The notes: a model not told the origin generated them from the letters alone. DNA of 64,000 nt from Calothrix sp. NIES-3974 (GCF_002368395.1 NZ_AP018254.1:2480001-2544000), one strand, 5' to 3'; positions 48,810 through 57,005 are shown, numbered from the stretch's first letter. Translations and numbers: made by a program.

Positions 48810-49113
48810 TCTTGATGTCTCAGCAATTCCTAAAACTTTCAGTGAGTAGGGAGTGGGTAAGAGGAAATAGTAGAAAAATTATACATCAGTTCCCCATATT
48901 TTTTGGACAAAAATAAATAGAAAAATAGTTGACTTAGTTGACTGAATTATTGACAATTTTTGACAAAGTGCAAATAAGTCATTGTTTTATTAATCTAATT
49001 TTTAATAGATAATTCTGCCTGCATAGTCTTGATAAAGCTATTTATCGAGTTGATTTACTGATTAATTTTGTTAGGAGTTTTGACAGAAAAATAAAAATAA
49101 CGGCGACTAAAAG

Positions 49114-49157
49114 CCTTTTGGATAAAGTAATTTAGCTGTTTTATCCAAAGGGTTTTG
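49114..49157 (+). terminator. Strong hairpin / probable terminator
   Basis: CCTTTTGGATAAA (49114-49126) pairs with TTTATCCAAAGGG (49140-49152): 13 bp with one T-G pair, then TTTTGACT. It would insulate the export genes from the precursor cluster, or end an unseen small RNA. Confidence 0.75.
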
Positions 49158-49251
49158 ACTGTCTTTTGTATTAGCAATTAGCATAAATAAAAACTGAATT
49201 ATAAAAGCCTATTTATTGAAAAAATCTTATTCAAAAACCCTCAAAAAACAG

Positions 49252-49279
49252 TTGACTTTTTCAAAATATGTTCTATAGT
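49252..49279 (+). promoter_or_regulatory. Sigma-70 type promoter of the precursor cluster
   Basis: TTGACT (49252-49257) and TATAGT (49274-49279) with a 16-bp spacer, about 75 bp upstream of the first precursor start. Confidence 0.65.
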
Positions 49280-49354
49280 AAAAATATGAGCAAGCAAAAA
49301 AAAGCTCATAACAAAAAATCAAGACATCAAACACAAATTCCCAGGAGAAACCTC

Positions 49355-49693
49355 ATGATTATCTCTGATTTAAGTGTTTTAGAAGTTGTTGAAGCCGCTG
49401 AAGTTTTAGGTGGCACTTTCGTTAGACCGACTCCAGGCTTCAGATATGACAAGAATATCAACGCCAATGTGAATACTACTACAAGCTTCACTTCTAATGT
49501 GAATGTCCAAGACGTATTCAAGAAGGACGCAAATATTAAAGTTGTTTCAGATGTTAAAGGTAACTCGTCTACCTTCGCATTTGATAATGAAGCTGCTGGT
49601 AAGAATACTAATACTCAAGGTACACTCAATCAATTAACCATTGCTGGGGAATATTCTGGACAGAACGGATTATTCGTTAGTGCTGCTAACTAA
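49355..49693 (+). CDS. Double-glycine secreted-peptide precursor 1
   Basis: 112 residues from ATG 49355, preceded by AGGAG at 7 nt. Leader MIISDLSVLEVVEAAEVLGG ends in Gly19-Gly20; the core is rich in Asn, Val, Thr and Ser with alternating small and beta-branched residues (NANVNTTTSFTSNVNVQD). It is one of five precursors here with the xDLxxLE leader. Probably exported by the C39 transporter upstream; activity unknown. Confidence 0.75.
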   Translation: MIISDLSVLEVVEAAEVLGGTFVRPTPGFRYDKNINANVNTTTSFTSNVNVQDVFKKDANIKVVSDVKGNSSTFAFDNEAAGKNTNTQGTLNQLTIAGEYSGQNGLFVSAAN

Positions 49694-49785
49694 GTGTGAT
49701 AACCAAAAATACTCTTTTTTGAGTACTTTGGGAGAAGATTAAAGCAAAAGATGAACTTGCTAGCGGTCATCTAAGAGCTTTTTCA

Positions 49786-49828
49786 AAAAGCCCTCAAAAA
49801 TTCTTTGTATTCGTAATAGAGGGCTTTT
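49786..49828 (+). terminator. Hairpin after precursor 1
   Basis: AAAAGCCCTC (49786-49795) and GAGGGCTTTT (49819-49828) form a 10-bp perfect stem with a 23-nt loop. It likely reduces read-through so that precursor 1 is made in excess. Confidence 0.7.
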
Positions 49829-49870
49829 CCAACCTAATTTTGCAAGTAGAGTAAATAATGTGAGTAAACT

Positions 49871-50134
49871 ATGATAATTGCCGATATAGATTATCTGGAG
49901 CATATATCTGAAATGCCTGCTGTACATCTGAATGGTGGTAGGAAGGCTTTGGCAATTTCTAATTTTCAGGCATTGGCTTTCGGTAATTCAACCTACACTA
50001 GTTCTAGTTTGAATAATCAAACGGTGGCTTATCCTGGTTATTCATCAGCTAGCAGTATTGTGAAAGTAATTGCAGCTTCGAGTGGCGGTGTTGTTGTTGC
50101 CAGTGCTTCTTCATCTGCTTACGCTTCTGCGTAG
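49871..50134 (+). CDS. Double-glycine secreted-peptide precursor 2
   Basis: 87 residues. Leader MIIADIDYLEHISEMPAVHLNGG (Gly22-Gly23) and a core that is almost wholly Ser, Ala, Val, Asn and Thr, ending ASASSSAYASA. Same leader pattern as precursors 1, 3, 4 and 5. The ribosome-binding site is weak (GTGAG). Confidence 0.7.
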   Translation: MIIADIDYLEHISEMPAVHLNGGRKALAISNFQALAFGNSTYTSSSLNNQTVAYPGYSSASSIVKVIAASSGGVVVASASSSAYASA

Positions 50135-50452
50135 AGTTAAGTTCAGTCACTAAAATCAGCCTAAATATCTGACAGTAAACGGATGCTCAGAATTTTGTAT
50201 TTGCATGAGATGTCTAGTGGTCTTTTAACCTGATCCATGAGGGGTGAAAGCTCACGCAAAGGTATAAGTAAGGAATAGTAACCTAGCAAAGTTGACTTTA
50301 ACTTTAAAGACTACTAGTGCATTCGCTTCCGATTTATACTTTGTTTAACTAGTTGGAGACGTGACTTTTTTCATGCTGACTTACTTTGTACCAGATAAAC
50401 TTAGTCCAATCAATCAATTAGTTTTTTTTAAGGGGTAGAATGAGGTGTGACT
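50135..50452. other. Intergenic within precursor cluster
   Basis: 318 bp; no gene or clear promoter recognised. Confidence 0.45.
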
Positions 50453-50803
50453 ATGAATATATTAGAGATAACTGATCTGAGTTTTTTAGAACCGATTGCA
50501 CAAAATAGTGTTGGAAATATAGGGGGAGGCTTACATCTTGCGGGATTTCCTCGGTCCTTGTCCTTACTAGAGCAAATTAAAAATCCTGTTCCTCCTGATT
50601 TGAGCAGCTACGACATAAAGACGGTTTCTTCTGACGAAACATCTGTTGTGAATAAGCTAAAAAATCCTCAAACAGGTGGAATTGGATATGAAGTATTAAG
50701 TAGTCAAGGTAATCGCAAGTCTCGTGCTTTAGTATTGCTGGAAGGCGATAAAACCGGGGAGTCTTTATTTGTAAATGTTACATCTTCTAGTGTTGCATAC
50801 TAA
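50453..50803 (+). CDS. Double-glycine secreted-peptide precursor 3
   Basis: 116 residues from ATG 50453 with GAGGTG 5 nt upstream; an in-frame GTG at 50447 is possible. Leader MNILEITDLSFLEPIAQNSVGNIGGG with glycines 24-26; core less repetitive (LHLAGFPRSLSLLEQIKNPVP...). Fits the shared xDLxxLE leader. Confidence 0.65.
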   Translation: MNILEITDLSFLEPIAQNSVGNIGGGLHLAGFPRSLSLLEQIKNPVPPDLSSYDIKTVSSDETSVVNKLKNPQTGGIGYEVLSSQGNRKSRALVLLEGDKTGESLFVNVTSSSVAY

Positions 50804-50835
50804 ATAGCTAACTAATCTATACTCCATTGTGAAAC

Positions 50836-51072
50836 ATGGCTCGTTATCAAGTTTTGATAAAACGTATAGTCTCACCTGATGGTAAAATCGTTGCCCAGGT
50901 AAAAAGCGTGGTGACAACATCTGATTCTGAAAATCAACAAAGTGATGTCAGTCAAAACATTGCAATAAATTTGACATCTGGTGCCCATTCTAGTACTCAT
51001 ATTAGTTCTAATAGCTCCTCAACATCTGGCTCTACCTCAACATCTGGCTTTAGCTCTATTTCCTGTAAATAG
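50836..51072 (+). CDS. Ser/Thr-rich small protein without GG leader
   Basis: 78 residues. The N-terminal half (MARYQVLIKRIVSPDGKIVA) looks like a folded beta domain; the C-terminal third is nearly all Ser, Thr and Gly (SSNSSSTSGSTSTSG) ending Cys-Lys. I have a recollection of similar small proteins beside Nostoc bacteriocin genes but no function. It lies 32 bp after precursor 3 and 21 bp before precursor 4. Confidence 0.6.
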   Translation: MARYQVLIKRIVSPDGKIVAQVKSVVTTSDSENQQSDVSQNIAINLTSGAHSSTHISSNSSSTSGSTSTSGFSSISCK

Positions 51073-51093
51073 TTTGTTATTTGGAGAGGATAT

Positions 51094-51462
51094 GTGAAGC
51101 ACAGTTTAATCATAGGTGAACTGAATTACATAGATGATGTGACTGACGTGACTCTTGTGGGAGGGAGTGTCCCTGTTGCTATCACAGAAGTCATCACAAA
51201 GGCTGAACCTGGTTTTGCTGGTGCTGGTGCTGCTGCATTGGCTAGTGGTGATTATGTAGCATTAGGGACTCAAACTAAAGTCACAACTGGGAAGAATTTT
51301 GGTTTTGCAAATGCAGCAGCCAAAGCAAAGGCAGTTAGTGGCAACAGCAGTGCTGTATCTTTTGATTTTGGCAACTCTAGTGCAGTTAAAAGTAATAATT
51401 CTTTATCTAGTAATGCTCGCTCGGTTTCTTTTAGCGTCACAAACACACAAACAACTGATTAA
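51094..51462 (+). CDS. Double-glycine secreted-peptide precursor 4
   Basis: 122 residues from GTG 51094 with GGAGAGG close upstream. Leader MKHSLIIGELNYIDDVTDVT followed by LVGG (Gly23-Gly24); the core is Ala/Gly/Ser/Val-rich (GAGAAALASGDYVALG). The leader fits the family as GELNYID. Exported-peptide role inferred. Confidence 0.7.
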   Translation: MKHSLIIGELNYIDDVTDVTLVGGSVPVAITEVITKAEPGFAGAGAAALASGDYVALGTQTKVTTGKNFGFANAAAKAKAVSGNSSAVSFDFGNSSAVKSNNSLSSNARSVSFSVTNTQTTD

Positions 51463-51491
51463 TAAAAAGAAGAGGATGAGGTATTACAATT

Positions 51492-51929
51492 ATGTCGTTA
51501 GCAATTCTGGAAAAAGTGAAAGAGCTTCTCGTTAGATTGGTCAAAGATGAAGCCTTTCGCACTCAATTAATGAGTGAAAAAATTGAAGAAGTTAGAAAGT
51601 TGTTTGAAGATAACGGCTATAATTTTTCCCAGGAAGAATTTGAGAATGCTGCAATCAAAATACTTGAATTGAAAGAGTTAGGTGAATTTAGTGACTTGAG
51701 TGAAGAGGAACTACTAGGGGCTGTTGGTGGATTAACGATTGCAGAACCCACTGATAAAAGGTTGATTCGACCTCCGTACTGGCATCCTTGGTTTCCGAAA
51801 GGACATCCCCAACCAACTCCCAAACCCAAACCATTTCCCTATCCCCAACCACAACCAATGTATGGGATAGTGATTGATCCACCTGTTCAAGCGCTCTACG
51901 GTGTAGTGGTTCCAGATGAATTGCACTAG
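51492..51929 (+). CDS. Nif11-type RiPP precursor with two XYG motifs
   Basis: 145 residues. Residues 1-80 are a Nif11-like leader (VRLVKDEAFRTQLMSE, YNFSQEEFENA, LSEEELLGAVGG ending Gly79-Gly80). The core is Pro-rich (PKGHPQPTPKPKPFPYPQPQ) and contains MYG at 123-125 and LYG at 135-137, each followed by a beta-branched run (IVI, VVV). XYG is the motif cut by PlpX-type spliceases, which remove a tyramine unit to leave a keto-beta-amino acid, and the adjacent radical SAM gene is of the Nif11-associated class. Substrate status is inferred. Confidence 0.8.
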   Translation: MSLAILEKVKELLVRLVKDEAFRTQLMSEKIEEVRKLFEDNGYNFSQEEFENAAIKILELKELGEFSDLSEEELLGAVGGLTIAEPTDKRLIRPPYWHPWFPKGHPQPTPKPKPFPYPQPQPMYGIVIDPPVQALYGVVVPDELH

Positions 51930-52015
51930 CCTTGTTCAATGCTTCTGAGTTGGTCATGAAGTAGTTATGCAAAATTAATTACACATTTAGGTAAGGGAAC
52001 AGGCAAGAGGTACTT

Positions 52016-52342
52016 ATGCTGGTAAATGATTTGTCCTATCTAGAGGATGTTTCCGAATGTCAATTAATTTTGGGTTCTGCTGGTGTGATGGTCAATGCGG
52101 AAGCTGTTGCTTTAGGAAAATCGACTGCAACTCTAACAAAGGCAAATACCCAGGCTAGATTGTTACCAAGTGGTGTTTCTGTTGCTAGGGGTATAGGATT
52201 TGCTAGGGCTGAAGGGGAGGTGACTAGCACAGAAGTTACAGTTGCAGGTGCTGGTGATATTGTAGTTAGCAATACTCGTACTACTCCTGACAGCTCTAAA
52301 TCGTTTGGTGTAGTAGTTGCAGTTGACTTACCTAAGCCATAG
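52016..52342 (+). CDS. Secreted-peptide precursor 5 with degenerate GG site
   Basis: 108 residues with AAGAGG before the ATG. Leader MLVNDLSYLEDVSECQLILGS fits the shared pattern, but the second glycine of the cleavage site is Ser (Gly20-Ser21). Core rich in Ala, Val, Thr and Gly. Cleavage may be impaired or use the following Ala-Gly. Confidence 0.65.
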   Translation: MLVNDLSYLEDVSECQLILGSAGVMVNAEAVALGKSTATLTKANTQARLLPSGVSVARGIGFARAEGEVTSTEVTVAGAGDIVVSNTRTTPDSSKSFGVVVAVDLPKP

Positions 52343-52670
52343 AACAATAGACCTAATTAGGCCGAGAAAGTCTTTTCGAGAAAGTCTTTTTGTGAAGGTA
52401 GGGAACAGGGAGAGACGCGACATGTCGTGTCTGTACAGGGAATAGTTTTAACCCAACTATCTTTCACAAGACTCAAAAAATTACAAGTGCCAGGTTTTTC
52501 AGCCTTACATACCTATTTATTTGTAATTTTTGCGACCAAAATCTCCTTTGGTAGATGACGGTTAACTGTCAACAGTCAACAGCAGATCAAGTAGTTATGT
52601 GAGTTTTACTTAATTATCGATTTAATTGTCACCTCCTAGACCTTTCTGAAAACGGAGGCAAAGAAAACCG
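52343..52670. other. Intergenic before the radical SAM gene
   Basis: Contains a variant palindrome AGACGCGACATGTCGTGTCT (52413-52432) and a CAGTCAACAGC repeat fragment; no gene. Confidence 0.55.
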
Positions 52671-53924
52671 ATGACATACTATCGCAAAAGCTATGCAGTG
52701 TGGGAAATCACGTTAAAATGTAACTTGGCATGTAGCCATTGTGGTTCTCGCGCTGGTAATGCACGTACAAAGGAACTTTCCACCGAAGAAGCCCTTGATT
52801 TGGTTCGACAATTGGCGGAAGTGGGGATAAAGGAAGTCACCCTCATTGGTGGAGAAGCATTCTTGCGTCCGGATTGGTTGGAGATAGCAAGGGCGATAAC
52901 TGACGCAGGGATGCTGTGTGGAATGACTACTGGTGGTTATGGAATTACCCTAGAGACTGCACAGAAAATGAAATTGGCGGGGATTCGTACTGTTTCTGTT
53001 TCCATTGATGGTTTGGAGGAAACTCACGACCGTTTGCGGGGGAGAAAGGGTGCTTGGAAGTATGCTTTTAAAACCATGAGCCATCTGCGGGAAGTTGGTA
53101 TTGCTTTTGGTTGTAATACTCAGATTAATCGCCTTTCAGCACCGGAGTTTCCACGTATTTATGAGTGTATACGTGATGCAGGTGCTCGTGCTTGGCAGAT
53201 TCAGTTAACGGTACCGATGGGGAATGCTGCTGACAACGCAGATATCCTTCTCCAACCCTATGAATTGCTTGATATTTACCCCATGTTGGCTCGTGTTGTC
53301 AGTCGTGCATATCAAGAAGGTGTGCAGGTGCAAGCGGGAAATAACATTGGCTACTATGGTCCCTATGAAAGGCTGTTACGGGGACGGGGTAAGGAGCATG
53401 AATTCTCATTTTGGCAAGGTTGTGGTGCTGGACTTTCGACCTTGGGAATCGAAGCTGATGGGGCGATTAAGGGTTGTCCTTCATTACCGACAACTGCCTA
53501 TACGGGTGGTAATATTCGCGATCGCTCTTTGCATGACATTATTGCAAATTCCTCGGAGTTGCGCATGAATTTGGGTGCGGGGACACCGGAGGGGGTGCAG
53601 CACCTGTGGGGTTTTTGTCAAACCTGTGAATATGCCGAATTGTGTCGGGGTGGTTGTAGTTGGACTGCCCATGTTTTCTTTGATAGGAGGGGTAATAATC
53701 CATACTGTCATCATCGTGCCCTTGTTCAAGCAAAACGTGGTTTGCGGGAACGGGTTGTACCGAAGGTGAAGGCGGGGGGGTTGCCTTTTGATAATGGTGA
53801 ATTTGAGTTAATTGTTGAGCCAATTGATGCTCCTTGGCCAGAAGATGATGTTTTGCATTTTCGTGCAGATAGTGTCCAGTGGTCTGAGAGTTGGCAAGAT
53901 AGATTGGAAGTGGCTCACCGTTGA
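52671..53924 (+). CDS. Radical SAM/SPASM maturase, Nif11-class (PlpX-like)
   Basis: 417 residues. The SAM cluster motif is CNLACSHC (Cys17, 21, 24); a GGEAFLRPDW strand follows, and the C-terminal SPASM region has CGAGLSTLGIEADGAIKGC and FCQTCEYAELCRGGCSWT plus NPYCHH. Overall it matches my memory of the Nif11-class peptide radical SAM maturase group that includes the splicease PlpX. Expected role: modify the Nif11 precursor encoded 740 bp upstream. The reaction type is an inference from the XYG motifs. Confidence 0.8.
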   Translation: MTYYRKSYAVWEITLKCNLACSHCGSRAGNARTKELSTEEALDLVRQLAEVGIKEVTLIGGEAFLRPDWLEIARAITDAGMLCGMTTGGYGITLETAQKMKLAGIRTVSVSIDGLEETHDRLRGRKGAWKYAFKTMSHLREVGIAFGCNTQINRLSAPEFPRIYECIRDAGARAWQIQLTVPMGNAADNADILLQPYELLDIYPMLARVVSRAYQEGVQVQAGNNIGYYGPYERLLRGRGKEHEFSFWQGCGAGLSTLGIEADGAIKGCPSLPTTAYTGGNIRDRSLHDIIANSSELRMNLGAGTPEGVQHLWGFCQTCEYAELCRGGCSWTAHVFFDRRGNNPYCHHRALVQAKRGLRERVVPKVKAGGLPFDNGEFELIVEPIDAPWPEDDVLHFRADSVQWSESWQDRLEVAHR

Positions 53925-53979
53925 TTGTTTGAGTAATTTGGATTTCATTCTTTGATTAATTTTTGGGGATGAATAAATT

Positions 53980-54147
53980 ATGGCAGAGACTAGAGTTTTG
54001 TCTTCAATTAAAACGCAATTTAGTGATAATTTACAGGAGAATTCTGAAAATCTTCCCTTATTACCTCGTTCTGCTTGGAAGAGTCAAATAACTTATTTGA
54101 AGGTGCTGTTAAAGGCTAAACAGGTTTTGGATTTTACTAATTCGTAA
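53980..54147 (+). CDS. 55-codon ORF after the maturase, possibly truncated accessory
   Basis: Encodes MAETRVLSSIKTQFSDN...LPLLPRSAWKSQITYLKVLLKAKQVLDFTNS, with GGGGATG upstream of the ATG. It is well-composed and co-directional, but its last codons and stop lie in the CGTAATTCGTAAT repeat cassette that begins at 54142, so it may be a cut-down version of a longer gene. Splicease systems need a small accessory (PlpY) encoded after PlpX; position fits, sequence relation is unknown. Confidence 0.5.
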   Translation: MAETRVLSSIKTQFSDNLQENSENLPLLPRSAWKSQITYLKVLLKAKQVLDFTNS

Positions 54148-54258
54148 TTCGTAATTTGTAATAGCCTGCGGCAACGCTTCGCGTACGTAATACCCGCTAC
54201 GCGGGAAGCAAGCTACGTAATTTGTAATAGCCTACGGCAAGCTGCTACGCTTAAAGAA
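54148..54258. repeat. REP-like inverted-repeat cassette
   Basis: Second full copy of the cassette seen at 16279-16388: TAATAGCCTGCGGCAACGC, GCGTACGTAAT, CCCGCTACGCGGG, then TAATAGCCTACGGCAAGC. It lies between the 55-codon ORF and the microviridin gene. Confidence 0.75.
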
Positions 54259-54330
54259 TTTAGATTATTTGGAAAATTTCAAATAAGCATTTAAGGGTTT
54301 ATTAGATGCATTTGTAATTAGGAGAAATAC

Positions 54331-54690
54331 ATGTCTAAGGAATATCAATCAGAACAAAATTCCCAGGCTTTACCTTTTTTTGCTCGCTATTTGGAAGCTC
54401 AATTTTGTGAGGATTTGTCTGAAGAGGAGATGGATGAAGTGCAGGGTGGTATAAGATATGCCTATCCACCGACGCGGAAGCATCCTTCGGAGGGTTTTGA
54501 TGGTGGTATTGCTGTCACGCTAAAATTTCCTTCTGATAGGGAAGATGGGGGTAGTGTGACTAGCAAGATTACGGATTTATATGAGCCTGTATCTGTGACG
54601 AAAAAGTATCCATCGGATAATGATGAGCATGTTGCGGTGACGCAAAAGTATCCATCAGATGGTGATGATGATGTGAAAGTTGTTGATTAA
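54331..54690 (+). CDS. Microviridin (graspetide) precursor with five core units
   Basis: 119 residues, AGGAG at 6 nt. The leader has PFFARYLE at 15-22, the recognition helix of microviridin precursors, and a Gly39-Gly40 end. Core units follow every 13-15 residues: TRKHPSE (48), TLKFPSD (63), TSKITD (77), TKKYPSD (90) and TQKYPSD (104). Microviridin cores are TxKYPSD, cross-linked by ester and amide bonds into cages that inhibit serine proteases. Units 2, 4 and 5 are canonical, unit 1 has Glu for Asp and unit 3 is degenerate. Confidence 0.9.
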   Translation: MSKEYQSEQNSQALPFFARYLEAQFCEDLSEEEMDEVQGGIRYAYPPTRKHPSEGFDGGIAVTLKFPSDREDGGSVTSKITDLYEPVSVTKKYPSDNDEHVAVTQKYPSDGDDDVKVVD

Positions 54691-55022
54691 TTGTATTGAT
54701 GGAATATCTGTGTTTGGAGTGGTTTGTAGTGAGGGCTTTTGTTCTGACTACAAACTTGTTTTTATTTTTTGGATAAGTTTTAAAAAGTTTGAAATCATCA
54801 ATATTCTATTCATAGTTCCTTTGGAGTTCTCTGATTTTTTAGATTTCTCACTGGTTTGGGCAAAGTATGGTTTGATATTGTTAGTGATGGAAATTTATGC
54901 TTTGATTCTGTAATATTTTTTCGTTTTTGGTGCAGTTTATTTCTGTGTTACAAAAAAATTCTCTGGTTGATAAAGTTGATAAACAAGTTTTCTACTGTCT
55001 AAATTTTTAATTGTGGTTTAAT
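54691..55022. other. Intergenic between precursor and ligases
   Basis: 332 bp, T-rich; a frame through it (54680-54913) translates to hydrophobic low-complexity sequence and is not accepted. No clear terminator. Confidence 0.5.
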
Positions 55023-56000
55023 ATGAATCTTTCGGGGGAAGTCGTTTTATTAATCACTCATAGTGGTGATTTTTTTACCGTAGATCGGGTGGCTGAAAAT
55101 CTTGTGAAGTTGGGAGCGCAACCCTTTCGTCTGGACACTGATAAGTTTCCTGGTGTGGTGCGATTAGATTTGCACGTGGGTAATGGTGGTGGTTCTAGAA
55201 TTATCTATGGTGAAAATTCGATTAGGACTGAGCAGGTACGGTCTGTGTGGATGCGTCGTATTTGGTCTCCTGAGTTGAGTAAGGATTTGGTTCCACGGTT
55301 TCAAGCTGCTTGTGTGAGGGAGTCTTTAGCTACGTTGGAGGGGTTGTGGGATGGTTTGAGGGAAGCTTGGTGGGTGGATAATTTGCAACGAATTGGTGCT
55401 GCGGAAAATAAGTTGCGTCAGTTAAGGGTTGCGCAAGAGATTGGTTTGAGGATTCCGCGAACTCTTGTTACCAATAATGGGGAGGAGGTGAGGGAGTTTT
55501 TTCGGGTGGTGGGGGGGAGAATGGTGGCTAAGTTACTGACACCTTTATCCCAAAGTATGCAAGGTTCTGGTTTTTTCTTGTATACAAATGCTGTGAAAGA
55601 GGAAGATTTGTCGGATGTTGGGTCTCTTTGCTACAGTCCGATGGTATTTCAAGAGCAAATTCCCAAGTTGCGAGAACTGCGGGTGGTGTTTGTGAATGGT
55701 AAGTTGTTTGTGGGGGCTTTAGATGCGTCGCTATATGCAGATTCTACAGCTGATTGGCGGCAATTGCATGATCTTAATCTATTATGGCAATCCCATGAGC
55801 TACCTGCTGAAATTGCTCATCGTTTACAAATATTCATGGCAAGTTTTGGATTGATTTTTGGTGCATTTGACTTGATTCAAACACCTTCAGGGGAATATGT
55901 GTTTTTAGAAGTCAATCCGACGGGGGAATGGGGGATGTTGGAACGTGATTTGGGTTATCCTATTTCTGAGGCGATCGCACGAGCATTGTTGGGGGTATAG
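55023..56000 (+). CDS. mdnB: Microviridin ATP-grasp ligase, MdnB/MvdC type
   Basis: 325 residues from ATG 55023. LLITHSGDFFTVDRVAENLVKLGAQPFRLDTDKFP is the MvdC/MdnB N-terminus (motif at about 8-40), followed by ENKLRQLRVAQEIGLRIPRTLVTNN, GGRMVAKLLTP and the Mg-binding end FDLIQTPSGEYVFLEVNPTGEW. This type forms the omega-amide (Lys to Glu/Asp) cross-link after the ester steps. The stop is 3 bp before the next start. Confidence 0.9.
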   Translation: MNLSGEVVLLITHSGDFFTVDRVAENLVKLGAQPFRLDTDKFPGVVRLDLHVGNGGGSRIIYGENSIRTEQVRSVWMRRIWSPELSKDLVPRFQAACVRESLATLEGLWDGLREAWWVDNLQRIGAAENKLRQLRVAQEIGLRIPRTLVTNNGEEVREFFRVVGGRMVAKLLTPLSQSMQGSGFFLYTNAVKEEDLSDVGSLCYSPMVFQEQIPKLRELRVVFVNGKLFVGALDASLYADSTADWRQLHDLNLLWQSHELPAEIAHRLQIFMASFGLIFGAFDLIQTPSGEYVFLEVNPTGEWGMLERDLGYPISEAIARALLGV

Positions 56001-56003
56001 TCA

Positions 56004-57005
56004 GTGGGGAATGTGTTAATAATTACTCATAGCCAGGATAATGAGAGTATTGCTTTGGTAATGGCTGCGATCGCTAATCGAGGAGGAAAGGCATTTCGTT
56101 TTGATACGGACAGGTTTCCCACCCAGGTGTATTTGGATGTTTATTATAGCCAGGGAGAGGAGCGGCAAATTCTGACGATTGATGAACAGCAATTAGATTT
56201 AAGTTCTGTGTCTTCGGTTTGGTATCGACGTATTGCTACTGGTGGGAGAATTCCCCAGACGATGGAATCGCAGATGCGTAATGCTGCGGTTGGGGAGTCT
56301 CGTGCGACGATTGCTGGGATGATTGCTAGTATCAGGGGATTTCATTTTGATCGGTTATCTCATATTCGTTTGGCTGATAATAAGCAATTACAGTTACAAG
56401 TAACGCGGGAAATTGGTTTAGATATACCACGGACTTTGATTACAAATAATCCTTTGGCTGTGCAGGAATTTGCTCACGAATGTCAGGAAGGGATGATTAC
56501 GAAGATGCTTTCTGCTTTTGCAATTTATAATGAAAAGGGGGAGGAACAGGTAGTTTTTACCAATCCCGTTACAGCAGATGATTTGGAACATCTGGATGGT
56601 TTACGTTTCTGTCCGATGACGTTTCAAGAAAAAGTTCCGAAGCAGTTGGAATTGAGGACCATTATTGTGGGTAAGCGGGTATTTACTGCTGCTGTAGATT
56701 CCCAGCGTTCGCAGTTGGCAAAACATGATTGGCGCAAACAAGGATTGGCTTTAATTAACTCTTGGGAAGAGTATAATTTGCCCCCAGATGTGGAAAAAAA
56801 ACTGTTGGAATTGTTAGCTTATTTTGGTTTAAATTATGGAGCTATTGATATTATTCTGACACCAGATGGACGACATGTATTTTTGGAAGTTAACCCCGTT
56901 GGTGAGTTTTTCTGGCTGGAATGTTGTCCACCCCATTTTCCCATTTCTGAGGCGATCGCGGATTTATTACTGGCGCAATCTGTTAGTAATTCTGGAGATA
57001 AATAG
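56004..57005 (+). CDS. mdnC: Microviridin ATP-grasp ligase, MdnC/MvdD type
   Basis: 333 residues from GTG 56004. VLIITHSQDNESIALVMAAIANRGGKAFRFDTDRFP is the MvdD/MdnC start; DNKQLQLQVTREIGLDIPRTLITNN and FLEVNPVGEF complete the ATP-grasp. This type makes the two omega-ester bonds first. No GNAT acetylase or dedicated ABC transporter (mdnD, mdnE) follows. Its last 39 nt overlap the convergent PEP-CTERM gene. Confidence 0.9.
   Translation: MGNVLIITHSQDNESIALVMAAIANRGGKAFRFDTDRFPTQVYLDVYYSQGEERQILTIDEQQLDLSSVSSVWYRRIATGGRIPQTMESQMRNAAVGESRATIAGMIASIRGFHFDRLSHIRLADNKQLQLQVTREIGLDIPRTLITNNPLAVQEFAHECQEGMITKMLSAFAIYNEKGEEQVVFTNPVTADDLEHLDGLRFCPMTFQEKVPKQLELRTIIVGKRVFTAAVDSQRSQLAKHDWRKQGLALINSWEEYNLPPDVEKKLLELLAYFGLNYGAIDIILTPDGRHVFLEVNPVGEFFWLECCPPHFPISEAIADLLLAQSVSNSGDK

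Larger units (their letters stand above)
48810..49354. other. Intergenic between export genes and precursor cluster
   Basis: 545 bp containing a partial MITE-like arm (about 48825-48860), a strong hairpin (49114-49152) and the precursor-cluster promoter (49252-49279). Confidence 0.6.

Noticed and set aside
54680-54913. 77-codon frame after the microviridin precursor
   Set aside because: TTG start, hydrophobic T-rich translation, overlaps the precursor stop; likely 3' untranslated DNA.
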